Source: Hofstenia miamia
Taxonomy: Eukaryota > Xenacoelomorpha > Acoela > Hofsteniidae
Assembly: GCA_900660155.1 (NCBI GenBank)
Contig: CABFPE010001811.1
Span: forward strand, 1 to 21,958
Reading direction: 5' to 3'
Length of the DNA: 21,958 nucleotides
Part shown: positions 9,960 to 20,032 of the stretch, one piece after another
Layout of the letters: each line of letters opens with the position of its first letter
Position numbering within the stretch: the stretch's first letter is position 1
Made by a program: the position numbers and the translations under genes
Notes under the pieces: model-generated
Database searches by the model: none
What the model was told of the DNA's origin: nothing
The model's input: only the letters and a program-made list of their open reading frames with translations

Positions 9960-11429
9960 CTCTTTGTCCCCAATTACAGTTTATTTGTTTTGGGCAGTCT
10001 GCTTTCTTATGTCCCTTCTGTCTGCGACCATAACATTTAACGTCCTTCTATTTTACTTTCCTGGTTTTACCATCTTTTCCTTTCACTTATATTATCTTAT
10101 CTTGGTTCGCCTCTGTACAAGCTTTGTTGGGGGTATGTGATTTGAGATTGTTTCTCCAGGTTGGTCCTTCTCTATGCCATGCAGCTCTCTCATATATTTG
10201 GGTGTTGTTTTCGATGGTTGCTTGTATGTCAACTGCTTTTCTGATCATTCTCTCCAGCTTATCATTGATGTTACATTTGATTTTGAATTGCATTCTAATG
10301 CTTTCAGGCATTCCCTAGCAGATGTGTGAGAAGAAATCGTATTTCGAATATCTGTTTTCTCTCAAACTGAGCATTAACAGTCATTCAACTTGTTGCATGT
10401 AATTTCAAATGTCATCAGTTTTCTTCATTTTTGTTGCATTTAGAATAATTTGATATTGATTTTTGAAGCTTTCATTCTCATAATAGTTCATAAAATCTCC
10501 AATTAGTAGTTGATAATTTCTTTTTGTTTCTGCATATAGAAGATGCTGAGAAGCTGCTCCTGTTAGATATAGAGGGAGTCTCACTGCTGCTGCCTGTTGG
10601 CTAACTTTTCATTCTGCCATCATTAGTTCAAACATTTGTAGCAATTTCACAAATGTGGGGTTGTAACCATCTACTCTTCTGTTGAATTTGGGTAGTGTTG
10701 TTTTACAGGGTATTGAATCACTGGCAGTCAATTGTGGTAATATTGAGTCCTCATATTTGGGTTTTCTGTGGTTTCTTATAGCATCCTCGTCATGCAGTTG
10801 AGTGGTCACTGCTTTTGTGATTTCATTTATGATTTTCTGTTTCTCGAGATCTGAGTCTTCATCTGATTCCTCATAGGACACCTCTTTGTGGGTTGGTATC
10901 TGTGGTGCTTGCAATTGCTTTCCTTTCTAGAATGAAATTCTATTTCATGGGTTTGCATGCTGCTCCTGTTTTCCTCTTCCATTAGTTGTAGTAATCTCAA
11001 TTTGTCTTTCAACTGTTCCAATTCTCCCGCCTGTAGGTCATTGTCCTCAATTAACTGTCTGTTTGTTCTTTCCAGCTCTTGATTCTTTTCTTGCCATTGC
11101 TGGTTTTGCTCTAGAAACCTTTTATTGGACTCTGATAGTTGGTGGGTAAGGGTTTTAATCTCGTTTTGGAATAATTGGCTTTGTTCATCTAGCTGCATTT
11201 CCATATTTAATCTGATCTCAGTCAGTATTGTTTTGCTTTGCCATTCCATCTCTTTGACTTTCTCAGTCAATTGTTCTACTTGCTGTTTTAAGAGTTCTTC
11301 ATTTTCTTGGCTCTTCCTTAGCATACTCATTATATCCAATGGGTTTGTATCTGGGGGGTTCGTTTCTGGGGGTGAACTAAGGGATTGTAATTCCATGTCC
11401 GTTGCTGAGTTCTTACAAAAATATGGCAA
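9960..11429 (-). pseudogene. Gag of element A
   Basis: Gag forms the particle that packages retrotransposon RNA. From the ATG at 11427-11429 the first 200 codons are Gln/Glu/Leu-rich with long heptad-like stretches (about residues 35-155), predicting a coiled coil. After a frameshift near 10920 the capsid-like region follows (QIPTHKEVSYEESDED, then KFNRRVDGYNPTF and MFELMMAE). It continues beyond a TGA at 10609-10611 with a VSQQAAAVRLPLYLTGAA block typical of Retrotrans_gag domains. The C-terminal zinc knuckle (9994-10035) keeps Cys1, His and Cys3, but its second Cys is Arg. Similar blocks occur in copy B on the plus strand. Several stops and frameshifts show it is not translatable. Confidence 0.8.
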
Positions 11430-11710
11430 TGATCATATTGTTCTGGGAGTTACTGCCTTGATTGCAGTTTTCTTTGCCCTTTATTTTTTTCCTTTTGTCA
11501 TATTTTCTTCTGGTTCATAGTGGTTTTTCCATCTCCAGATCACGATTCCAGGATCCTAGTGAAGTGCTTTTGTTCAGTTTGGGGTATCTCTCCCTTAACT
11601 TGTTGTTAGTTCATATAACTTGTTGGTTGCTTTTTCCACTCTCACTTGTAGTTTTTGTTGTCATGTGCAGGTAGTTTCACTAAATATTTCTTCTTTAGAT
11701 TTGCTGTTCT

Positions 11711-11728
11711 TGGCTGTCACAGTCGCCA
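11711..11728 (-). promoter_or_regulatory. Primer-binding site of element A
   Basis: On the minus strand TGGCGACTGTGAC starts directly after the CA that ends the LTR. A TGG start complementary to a tRNA CCA tail at this spot is the standard Ty3/gypsy minus-strand primer site. The donor tRNA cannot be fixed without the host tRNA set. Confidence 0.7.
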
Positions 11729-11778
11729 TGTAACATCCTCTACCAGGCATTATCACTGTTTATCTACTGTTACTGTAT
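11729..11778 (-). repeat. Truncated LTR end next to the primer-binding site
   Basis: The first 50 bases of the LTR-like repeat (TGTAACATCCTCTACCAGGC on the plus strand) occur here and stop abruptly. They are followed by 53 bp of unrelated sequence (11779-11831) and then a full LTR copy. The TATCTACTGTT variant here matches the copy at 16679 more closely than the adjacent full copy does. Confidence 0.7.
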
Positions 11779-12672
11779 GCTAGTTCAAGGAAGATGTTGC
11801 AGAAGCAAGTGAAGACATTGGAGAAGGCAAGTGTAACATCCTCTACCAGGCATTATCACTATTTGTCTCTTGTTACTTTATAACATTAGTCATGTTATTG
11901 CGGGTAAGGATTTACTTGTTGCACACTGCTTGACTTGTTGCTTCTGTTAGCTTATGTAACCTAGAATTAACCATCCACTATTTAGGTGACAAAGCCATGC
12001 AGAAAGTGTAATGATCTCCTAATGGGCATCTGCCCGAAGCAGATCTCCACATCCAGTTTCACTATTCCATCCAATGGTTGAGTGCCACATCTCAGCTCAA
12101 TCAATACAGTTTATGTGTACCCTACTTTAGCTCAGTGCATACTCAAGGCACGGCACAACTCGACTTAAACTCTATTTTGTGAAAGTGTTATATCTATTCA
12201 CAACCTGACTTGTTACTAGTTGTTTGTTAATTATTACATGTAGCCATTACCAATAATATATTGGCTTAATTAAATATATTTAATTTGAACAACTCCCTAA
12301 CCTACATTTATAGTTTACTACATGTATGGTCACTTTATCAGTCGATTATAGGTCATTAATTTGGATCTAAAATAATATTAATATAATTCCTAGGTTTTGG
12401 TCATCCAACCATTTGTTGACAATTAATTATTTCGATACATGCAGTAGTGAAATGCTAGTCAGCTAATCGAGAGAAAACCCCTATTCCTAACCTATGTGCA
12501 CTTTCATGATCTGGCACAGAGACCCTAGAATCATTCCCTGTGATGTATCCAGACCACTACTAAACACTGCACGATTAGCTTGACATTGTATTAAATAAGC
12601 AAACTGTTAAATTGAAACAAAATAAGAATTCCAAATAAAATTCTTTATCAAACTCTTACAGTGGTTTCTAAT

Positions 12673-12682
12673 CTATTTATAG
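12673..12682 (-). promoter_or_regulatory. TATA box in LTR (U3) of element A
   Basis: The minus strand reads CTATAAATAG, a near-consensus TATA box in the correct orientation to transcribe element A. The identical ten bases occur at the matching position of the second LTR copy (17492-17501). Confidence 0.55.
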
Positions 12683-12727
12683 TATTTTTAAAAGAAGTAC
12701 CTGTTGATTCAAATTTAAACTTCTGCC

Positions 12728-12738
12728 AAGATGGCGGC
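12728..12738. promoter_or_regulatory. YY1-like motif in LTR
   Basis: AAGATGGCGGC, the canonical metazoan YY1 core, lies about 50 bp upstream of the LTR TATA box. The same motif, including its CpG, is unchanged in the other LTR copy at 17547-17557 although many nearby CpGs have decayed. Binding is inferred from the motif only. Confidence 0.5.
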
Positions 12739-12957
12739 TGAAAATAATTAAAGCGTCATTTAGTTGAAAAGTATTTTATCAACAGACACAAATATCTCTA
12801 TTTTGACACATGTTGTTTCTTAGTTGCATATTAAAAATAAATCTGAAATAACACTAATTGATTTGATTTCAAAATTTTTTAATCATCTTCTCTTCAATCT
12901 TAGTCTCTTTTCTTGACGTTTGCAGCTTATTTAAGATTTTGTTTGGATGATGTGAAA

Positions 12958-13954
12958 AATGTTGTCAAATTTAAAAAATGTGTACAGGTTCTTAGCTAAA
13001 ATTATCACCTAGGTGGTTTGATAAGCTTTCAGAAGGGGTTGTTGGAAATTTTAACATTTGTAAGATTCAAAATATACCCAATTTTAATAGTTACCAGAGA
13101 AGCTAAAGGAATTAAGGACATTCAAATTTTTTTCAGAAATTTTGAAACTATAATTTTTCATATTTTGAAGGAAATACTTTTACCACAAATTTTGTGGTAA
13201 ATAATGATAAACATTATCAGAAATTGTCAGAAATGTTAAGTTTACACCAAAATGCTGACAGGCACATTCTGAAATTAAGCCTTCAGACTTTCAAAGTATC
13301 TGTAACACTGAAGAGAACAACATTAAGGTGGAAAGCATTAGTCTGAACGAGTATGCACAAGGCCATATATTAGAAAATTTTCAAATTAATGGGACAAAAC
13401 TAGTGAACTACAATTACATCCTTTCATATTCAATTTAGATTACCCTAACAATAAAATACCCTGACATGGGCAGTGTTTTAGGCCTGTTTAAGAATTGGAA
13501 AGAAACACATGTGTAAAGACAAGGGGAATTGTGGCTGTTAATTAAATGTGATTCTCAAAAGATTTGTACTATTAAAGATATTGCTTTTGCTTTCACCATA
13601 ACTGACAAACCATTATCCACCAATTTCAAAGACTCTAGGAAATACATTAATAAATTTATGACATTTCAAACTGAGAATGCTGCTGTAGTTGAAGTAGTTG
13701 AAAAGATTAACTACTTTTCATTTGAAATTCCAAAAAAAATTAAAAAAAAAGTTAAGTTCTTCCATTTTTGACTGCATTGAAACAAAAATGAACCTTACCT
13801 ATGTCTTTCATAGGAATTAACCTTTTCAATCCATTCAAAATAACATTCCTTAATAGAACAGTTCCACTTTGCAGACTAAAAGCATAGATAATTACAAATC
13901 CCATCACACTGAGTTCACCATTCACACACTAATTCCCATGATGGTTTCCACTAT
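12958..13954. other. Gene-free stretch
   Basis: No recognisable gene. A plus-strand frame at 13517-13771 (about 85 codons) has mixed composition but no ATG early in it, no splice context and no domain I recognise, so it is not called. The perfect palindrome at 13180-13200 is listed separately. Confidence 0.5.
13180..13200. repeat. Perfect 10-bp-arm palindrome
   Basis: TTACCACAAA and its exact complement flank a single central T. No terminator or element context is evident; it may be chance or a relic transposon tip. Confidence 0.4.
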
Positions 13955-14240
13955 GGAGATAAAGCTTAATTGGTAGATGCAGCTGATTGGTGTACCTCTG
14001 GAACTGCATGGCATACCTTTGAGTGTTGATCCTGTCTTCCATTATCTATTTTTCACCTAAATGAGTTGTAGTGAGTTACGCAATTAGAGAAGCTAATGTG
14101 TATTAAGTGAAGTTAATAAAATGAACACTCATGGTGGAATAGAGAGATAGAGGAGTGTCGACCCTAATTAACATGTTAACTAAGAACAGTAATAAATTGT
14201 TATGAATTCAATGTGAAAAGTGGATCAGCATGATTCTACA
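13955..14240 (+). mobile_element. tRNA-derived SINE, copy 1
   Basis: The 5' head resembles a tRNA: AGCTTAATTGG at 13963-13973 fits an A box and GTGTTGATCC at 14023-14032 a B box, 49 bp apart, followed by GTCTTCCA like a tRNA acceptor end. These boxes would form an internal RNA polymerase III promoter. The body (14033-14240) aligns by eye with 18853-19067, including TAAATGAGTTGT and GTGAAAAGTGGAT blocks, which proves it is dispersed. It encodes no protein and would depend on a LINE for movement. The head is too diverged from a tRNA to be a working tRNA gene. Left and right ends are approximate. Confidence 0.65.
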
Positions 14241-15144
14241 TTAGCACCATTAGTTAGGGAACACATAACAATTGTCTTTGAGGTTAATTGTTAATTCTCT
14301 TCCCAACAATTTAACAAGATACCAAATTTATAGATTTGTTACATGTTACTTAGACCTGGAAGAAGATGTTACATTATGACAAAAGGAAGCAGAAAAAATG
14401 CCCTCAAAAGTTATTCAAATTCTCATCAAAATCCTCAATGAATTATTATAAATTTATATTAATGGTTTCAGATTGAATGTATTTTTGGCATGTGCAATTT
14501 TGGATATTAATGGATTGCTGTATTTAACATTTTGAAAATTTAAATGTGTGCCTTGTAAAATATTCGTGAAAATACAATCTGATATTCTTAAGAAATGTGA
14601 TCAAAAGGATTAAGCTGATTGAAATTCAAAGATTACACAAAGTAATATACAAATTTTGAAAACTACATACATTATGTCATGAGATATCTATCACAAGTTT
14701 GCAATTTAATGACTACATTTTATATGCTCTTTATTGTTAAAAATATTTTTCTTTAGACACAGGTTTTTCCACACACATTAATAGGTATAAAAAAATTGAG
14801 TGAATTTGAAGAAAAATTTTTCTAGAATGATGGAGTCACTTTTGGTGAAATTTCAACTCATTTGAATATAAAATACAAGAGTTGTGTATAGATTACAGTC
14901 TTATAAATATTAAATTTAGTCTCCTACCAAAATATCTTAAAATTCCAAATTTTTAATGGAATTTTCAAATAAATTTCCTATAAATTTTTTACAAGATTGT
15001 ATAATAGAGTTAAACAAAATAATTGTTGCAAAATTATAGTGAAGAATAGAGTGAATACATAGTTTTTCTAATTGAATTATTTTTCATATTAGCATTTTTT
15101 GACATCAACCTCCCAAATGTAAAACCTGATTTCCATTTGCTTAG
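14241..15144. other. Gene-free stretch upstream of the exon
   Basis: AT-rich with no supported feature. Its last bases (about 15124-15144) form the splice-acceptor region of the following exon, so at least the 3' part is probably intron. Confidence 0.5.
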
Positions 15145-15569
15145 GGTTGAGCAGAGTGATGCCTATTATTTCAGAAGAAGATGTTAAGATTATTTCAGCT
15201 ATACTTAATAAAATTGAAGATGATAAAGATTTATTTGCAGTTGCTGAAAATTGTTCAGGAGATGTTATTGTTGTAAGCCAAAGAAAAGATGCCATTGATG
15301 CTATCATTTGGTTTTCAGACTCTTTGTATTCAGTCTTAGCAAGAGAAAAAGTATCAAAGAAAATGTTAAGGGAATATCTAGCATCAAATGATGTTTGTGA
15401 CTTTGAAAATGATTCCAAAATTGTACTAATAACAAAAATTGCTAAAGCTCATCAGAAAATTGATAAACCTATTTCAAATAATGAGGTTGAAAAATTTTTA
15501 TTAAATCAAGAGGAAAAATTGATGCATCAGAAATTTGCTTCTTCATTTATTGAATGGTTGAACAAAAAG
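15145..15569 (+). CDS. C3orf38-like (DUF4518) N-terminal coding exon
   Basis: The only convincing host coding exon. A pyrimidine-leaning tract ending TTGCTTAG precedes it (acceptor AG 15143-15144), and it ends AAG|GTATGT (donor 15570-15575). The frame is open throughout; the first ATG, at 15159, has G at -3 and is the likely start, giving 137 codons before a phase-0 donor. The protein is helical and acidic to neutral. The stretch from DKDLFAVAENC through RKDAIDAIIWFS to KVSKKMLREYLAS, and a later FIEWLN, match in order the N-terminal pattern I recall for vertebrate C3orf38. That family is uncharacterised, with only a suggested link to apoptosis. Later exons, with the C-terminal domain, were not found to the right, so the next exon is probably outside the window. 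Assignment is by recall, not a search. Confidence 0.7.
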
Positions 15570-16678
15570 GTATGTTTTCTTTGTTAAGTGACTGTAAATG
15601 ATTATTAAGTTTTACCTAAAATTTTTTTGCAAGTACTAAAATACACATTAATTTTCCATTTCAATATTTTTTGTAAACCTTATAGTTTTTAAAATATGGT
15701 TACTGATTGGAACCAAATTTAATTTCACAATGCAAATGCAATTTAAATGCTTTTAGCTAAATTATTTTTGTAATTGTGAAGTTTAAATCAATATGTGTAA
15801 TTTTGTGCACAAATTTTATCTTAATTGATATTCATATATATTAACTCCACCAAGGCATCTGTCAGAAGTTTGACAGATTGGGAGCAAGATTAATAGATTT
15901 AACTAAACTTTCAAATTGATGTGGAGTAAGAATCAATTCTATTCACTTATATTTGCAGATATTCATTTATAGAAAAAATTTTTACCAGCAAGGAATTTTA
16001 AATATAATTGATTTAACTCTAAATAAACCTTGCTAATTTCAAAGTAAAATTTCTGACTAATTCTTGTGTAATAGAAGGACATAATCAAACTACTGTATCA
16101 TACTTAATGGAAGTACTTGCAATCTCTGATTGCTCTTTCTTATGCTGACATTGCTCACAAAAAATTTATGTAAAGCAAGAGAATTAGGGAAAGTTTATCA
16201 GTATTGAAACACCATTTTCAGTCAAATGTAGCATGTGATGTTAAAGAAAAGGGCTTGCAATAATGAATTGTAATAATAGTAAAATGCAAAAAATGCAGAA
16301 TAAATGTTATGTAGTAGAAATTTAATGTTTAAACATTTGAAAACTACATATTTTAATTACCTTTTTGTAAAAGTAATTGCTTGCAAAATTAATGCAATTT
16401 ATGCCTACACTATTTCACATTTCTTGGAATTCAGACTTAACTGATGTCAGCTATTGAAAATTACTTTAAACATGCCTGCCTTTTAAAACCTAAGTCTAGT
16501 AGTATGCAATCATATATCACACTAGGTTTAGCTTGCATATACCAAACTTTTTAACTGAGAAAATAACTTTTTGACATCACAGTTCAAAAATAAATAACTT
16601 TTCCTCTTATACTTTTTTGGGAGTACAATATACTGTCAATGCTTGAGTCCTCTTTTATTGGAAAATTATCAAATTTAG
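15570..16678. other. Probable intron following the C3orf38-like exon
   Basis: Begins with a good donor (GTATGT). It is AT-rich, and no second exon matching the rest of the C3orf38 family could be seen. No repeat was recognised before the LTR copy that starts at 16679. Confidence 0.5.
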
Positions 16679-17491
16679 TTTAATATCCTCTACCAGGCAT
16701 TATCAGTGTTTATCTACTGTTGCTGTATAACATTAGTTGTGTTATTGTGGGTAAGGATTTACTTATTACATACTGCTTGACTTGTTGCTTCCAATAACTT
16801 ATGTAACTGGAATTAACCATTCACTATTTAGGTGACGAAGCCATGCGGTAATTTCTGTAGTGATCTTTTAATGGGCATCTGCCTGAAGCAGATCTCCACA
16901 TCCAGTTTCACCATTCCATCTGTTGGTTGAGTGCCACTTCTCAGTTCAAATGATACAGTTCATGTGGTACCTACTTTAGCTCAGTGCATACTCAAGGCAT
17001 GGCACAACTCGACTTGAACTCTGTTTTGTGAAAGTGTTCTATCTATTTGCAACCTGACTTGTTACTAGTTGTTTGTTAAATATTACATGTAGCCATTACC
17101 GAAAATATATTGGCTTATTTAAATATATCTCATTCAAACAACTTCCTAACCTACATTTATAATTTAGTACATGTACGGTCACATTATTGGTCATTTATAA
17201 TATATTTCCTAGGTTTCAGTCATCCAACCATTTACTGACAATTAATTATTTCAGTACATGTAGTAATGAAATGCTAGTTGGCTAATCAATAGAAAACCCC
17301 TATACCTAACTTATGTGCACTTTCATGATCTGGCACAGAGACCCTAGAATCATTCCCTGTGATGGATCCAGACCACTACTAAACACTGCTCAATTAGCTC
17401 AACATTGTATTAAATAATCAAACCATTAATATGAAACAAAATAAGAATTCCAAGTAAAATTCTTTATCAAATTCTTACAATGGTTTTTAAT

Positions 17492-17501
17492 CTATTTATA
17501 G
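17492..17501 (-). promoter_or_regulatory. TATA box in LTR copy 2
   Basis: CTATAAATAG on the minus strand, at the position equivalent to 12673-12682. Confidence 0.5.
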
Positions 17502-17546
17502 TAAATCCAGAAGAAGTACCTGTTGATTCAAATTTAAACTTCTGCC

Positions 17547-17557
17547 AAGATGGCGGC
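17547..17557. promoter_or_regulatory. YY1-like motif in LTR copy 2
   Basis: AAGATGGCGGC, the same as at 12728-12738, flanked in both copies by CTGCC and TGAAAATAAT. Confidence 0.5.
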
Positions 17558-17859
17558 TGAAAATAATGAAAGCATCATTTAGTCAAATTTATTTTTATTG
17601 ACAGATACAAATATCTCTTTTTTGACACATATTGTTTCTTCATTGCATAATACAAATAAATCTTAAATAATTCTAATTGATTTGATTACAATATTTGTAA
17701 TCATCTTTTCTTTAATCTTAATCCCTTCTGCTTGATGTTTTTGCAGGTTATTTTGGATTTATGTGGATGATGCTACAATAATTGTTTGTCATGTGCTTTC
17801 AACTATAGCTGTGGATTCATCTATTGTAGAGGATAATTTTATGCTCCCATTAAATATTG

Positions 17860-18285
17860 TGTAACATCCTCTACCAGACATTATCACTGTTTCTCCTGTG
17901 TTACTTTATAACATTGGTTGTGTATTTGCAGGTAGGGATTTACAAACTTAACACTGTTTTAGCTTTCACATATTTTCATTAACTTAGACTAACAAAACAC
18001 TATTTAGGTGACAAAGCCATGCACTATCTCCTTTAATGATCAATAGTGGGCATCTGTCTGAAGCTGATCTTCACATCCAGTTTCACTTGTTTGCTGATGA
18101 TCCACTTGGTTGAGTTCCACTTCTCAGCTCATCAATATAATTTATGTGTACCCTATCTTAACTCAGTGCATATTCGACTTAGACTATATTTGTAAAAGTG
18201 TTTCACTATTGTGTGACCTGACTTGTCACGAGCTGCATTATTAATATTACATGTAGCCATTACCAAAATATATTGGCTTTAATAA
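17860..18285 (-). repeat. Truncated LTR copy 3
   Basis: Starts with an intact TGTAACATCC and follows the other LTR copies to about TATTGGCTTTAAT near 18280, where similarity stops. In element orientation this is the 3' end of an LTR whose U3 part is missing. Just beyond it lies the integrase N-terminus of fragment C, so the rest of integrase and the LTR start were removed by deletion. Confidence 0.7.
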
Positions 18286-18302
18286 TTGGTTTACTATTAT
18301 AA

Positions 18303-18846
18303 ATCATGCATTAAAGGTTTTCTCTGTCTGTATGTTTCCCAGGTGGCCCTTTTCATGTATTTTTCTTATCAACTCCCTTTTAAAATAATCAGGTATTGTG
18401 ATTCTGTTGTTGTGGGCCTCTATGTACAGTAATCCATTTTTGTTGATTCTATACTTATAATGTTTGTAGTAACTCACTTTTAGCTTCAGCAATGTTGTTC
18501 AAGGTTATTTATTTTCTTTATGATTTCACTAAGGATCACGTTGTCCCTCTGCTTTTCTACTATCTCTTGTTCAGAGATTTCCTCTCTCATCAGTATTGGT
18601 AGCACGTTTATCTCAGGTAGTCCCTAGTATTTGGTGTGTGGTAGGAACTGAAACTGTTTTTTCTCTCCATCCAGTTTTGCTGTGTCTCTTTGATATTCCA
18701 GTAATGACGTCCAGAAGTCTGTGTTGTTGTGTAAGGTACCCTTCCAGTGCTCAATTGAAAACGTAAATTTGTGTAAATATTCAATCCATCATGACACTAT
18801 CCCAGACTTATCCTATGAGAACTTCTTTAACAAGGCTAATCCACTG
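18303..18846 (-). pseudogene. Element C: RNase H C-terminus to integrase N-terminus
   Basis: Minus-strand pol fragment collinear with 7700 to about 7130 of element A. From 18846 it reads the RNase H end with stop codons (TAG, then TGA, in the first 60 bases), then a linker. The integrase zinc-domain start follows at 18304-18492, with GLLYIEAHNNRITIPDYFKREL and the HEKGH pair of histidines. The two zinc-binding Cys and the catalytic core are absent because the sequence jumps to LTR copy 3. Its first 62 bases are exactly those that close the window on the other strand. It abuts a SINE at 18846. Non-functional. Confidence 0.85.
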
Positions 18847-19067
18847 GGTCTTGACCCTGTCTTCCATCTACCACTCTTTATCTAAATGAGTTGTTGTTAG
18901 TTATGCAGTTAGAAAGGCTAATGTTTATTAAATTAAGTTAATCAAAGAAACACTCAAATGGAAGGAGAGAATAAGGAGCTTGTCAAGCTTACTTGTTGTA
19001 TCAACTATGAAAAGTAATAAGTTACTATGAAATAAGTGTGAAAAGTGGATTGGCAAGATTCTACACA
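18846..19067 (+). mobile_element. tRNA-derived SINE, copy 2 (head-truncated)
   Basis: Begins inside the B-box region (GGTCTTGACCCTGTCTTCCA) and then follows SINE copy 1 to CTACACAAGA. The A box and the rest of the tRNA-like head are missing. It sits exactly between two oppositely oriented retrotransposon pieces: fragment C on the left and element B gag on the right. Confidence 0.65.
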
Positions 19068-19965
19068 AGATATGAGGATTGGACAAAGAAATGGATGCAG
19101 ACATGCAGAAATTTATAAACAAAGTTAAGAGAGCATTGACCACCCAGTTGCTGGAGGAAGACACAATTAGAAATTACAACAAACCAAGGTACAAGAGTTT
19201 GATATTACCATGCAATATAACTAATGACACCATACCTTGCAAGGCAATGCTACTGAAATTTAATGGAAGAGTAGACTGATATAATCCAACAATTTTTGAG
19301 TGGTTGCAAATGTTCAAGATCATGATGGCAGAAAGAAGAGTGAGCCAGCAAGCAGCAGCATGACTCCTGCTATACCTGATGGGAACAGCTTACCAACACT
19401 ATTTGTTACTGGATACTGAGACAAAAACAGACTATGAACAACTTATAGGCAATTTCATAGATTTCTATGAAAATGAAAGTTTTAAGAACCTGTACTGAAT
19501 AAGCTTAAATGCTACTAAAATGAAGAAAACTGATGATATGTGAAACTACATTCAACAAGTTGAGTGATTGGTAATGCTGAGTTTATGACATATTAAGTGT
19601 GATGTGTATGACAAACTGGAGAAGATGATTAGAAAGGCAGTAAAACATCCAAACAATGATTGAGAGCTATGCATGAATCTATAAGAAAGCTGCTTGGCAT
19701 AGAGAAACACCAACATGGATAAGCAATCTGAAACCATGACCTTGGAGTAAGCCCTATAATGAAAACAAAACAGAGAAAATGTAAAGATCAAAGGAAAGAT
19801 AGGAAGACTAGAAAAGAGAGAGAAAAAGACGTCAAGTGCAACAGTTGTGGACAAAAGGGTCGCAAAAAACCTGATTGCACTAAACAAATAAATGTAATTG
19901 GAGATGAAGAGGCTTATTTTGAGGACAAAGAATTAATAGAATTGGAGAATGAAATGAATAAATGA
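19068..19965 (+). pseudogene. Gag of element B
   Basis: Collinear with the 3' two thirds of gag in A. The run ALTTQLLEEDTIRNYNKPRY, then KFNGRVD, a stop, YNPTI and MFKIMMAERRVSQQAAA can be matched block by block. The C-terminal zinc knuckle at 19837-19878 (CNSCGQKGRKKPDC) keeps all three Cys but has Arg in place of the His, the reverse of the damage in A. It ends ELENEMNK and a TGA after 19962. Stops after GRVD, QQAAA and KNLY break it. The first part of gag, which in A encodes a coiled coil, is lost at the SINE junction. Confidence 0.82.
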
Positions 19966-20032
19966 CAATTGCACACCTATGATGAGTCTGAAAACTAGCC
20001 AGAGTGCCAACTCATAAAAACTGTACATCAAT

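Larger units (their letters stand above)
5250..12957 (-). mobile_element. Ty3/gypsy LTR retrotransposon A (degenerate, 3' LTR missing)
   Basis: Read on the minus strand the order is 5' LTR (12957 to 11729), primer-binding site (11728 to about 11716), gag with a C-terminal zinc knuckle, aspartic protease, reverse transcriptase, RNase H and integrase. The order RT, RNase H, integrase is the Ty3/gypsy (Metaviridae) arrangement, unlike Ty1/copia where integrase comes first. No envelope-like frame follows integrase. The reading frames are broken by in-frame stops (for example 8582-8584) and frameshifts (near 7700 and 10920, and a lost T in a T-run near 6580). Integrase contains an internal duplication, and no 3' LTR or target-site duplication was found. 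It is a dead copy. The left limit is set where coding similarity fades. Confidence 0.85.
11832..12957 (-). repeat. LTR of element A (full copy)
   Basis: Similar along its length to 16679-17777. The 3' end in element orientation is GGATGTTACA at 11832-11841 (reverse complement). The 5' end near 12957 is where similarity fades and is approximate. In element orientation it contains a TATA box (12673-12682) about 275 bp from the start, consistent with a U3 promoter. No target duplication was found. Confidence 0.7.
16679..17777 (-). repeat. LTR copy 2 (solo or detached)
   Basis: Similar along its length to 11832-12957, in the same orientation. The plus-strand start is decayed (TTTAATATCC for TGTAACATCC) and the end GGATGATGCTACA forms an imperfect inverted repeat with it. 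No primer-binding site, polypurine tract or coding sequence adjoins it, and the five flanking bases do not match, so it may be an old solo LTR. TATA and YY1-like motifs are retained. Confidence 0.7.

Noticed and set aside
11125..11520. Ser/Phe-rich plus-strand frame resembling a membrane protein
   Set aside because: Antisense of the Gln/Glu/Leu-rich gag coiled coil.
13517..13771. Possible 85-codon exon on the plus strand
   Set aside because: Composition is mildly coding-like, but there is no family match, no clear acceptor or donor, and it ends in a poly-A-rich Lys run.
13955..14041. Functional tRNA gene
   Set aside because: The A- and B-box-like motifs are present, but the stems do not pair well and the sequence is the head of a dispersed SINE.
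11729..18285. LTR-like repeats as a DNA transposon or CRISPR-like array
   Set aside because: Copies are about 1.1 kb, irregularly spaced, and one adjoins a primer-binding site and gag, which fits LTRs. No short regular repeats exist.
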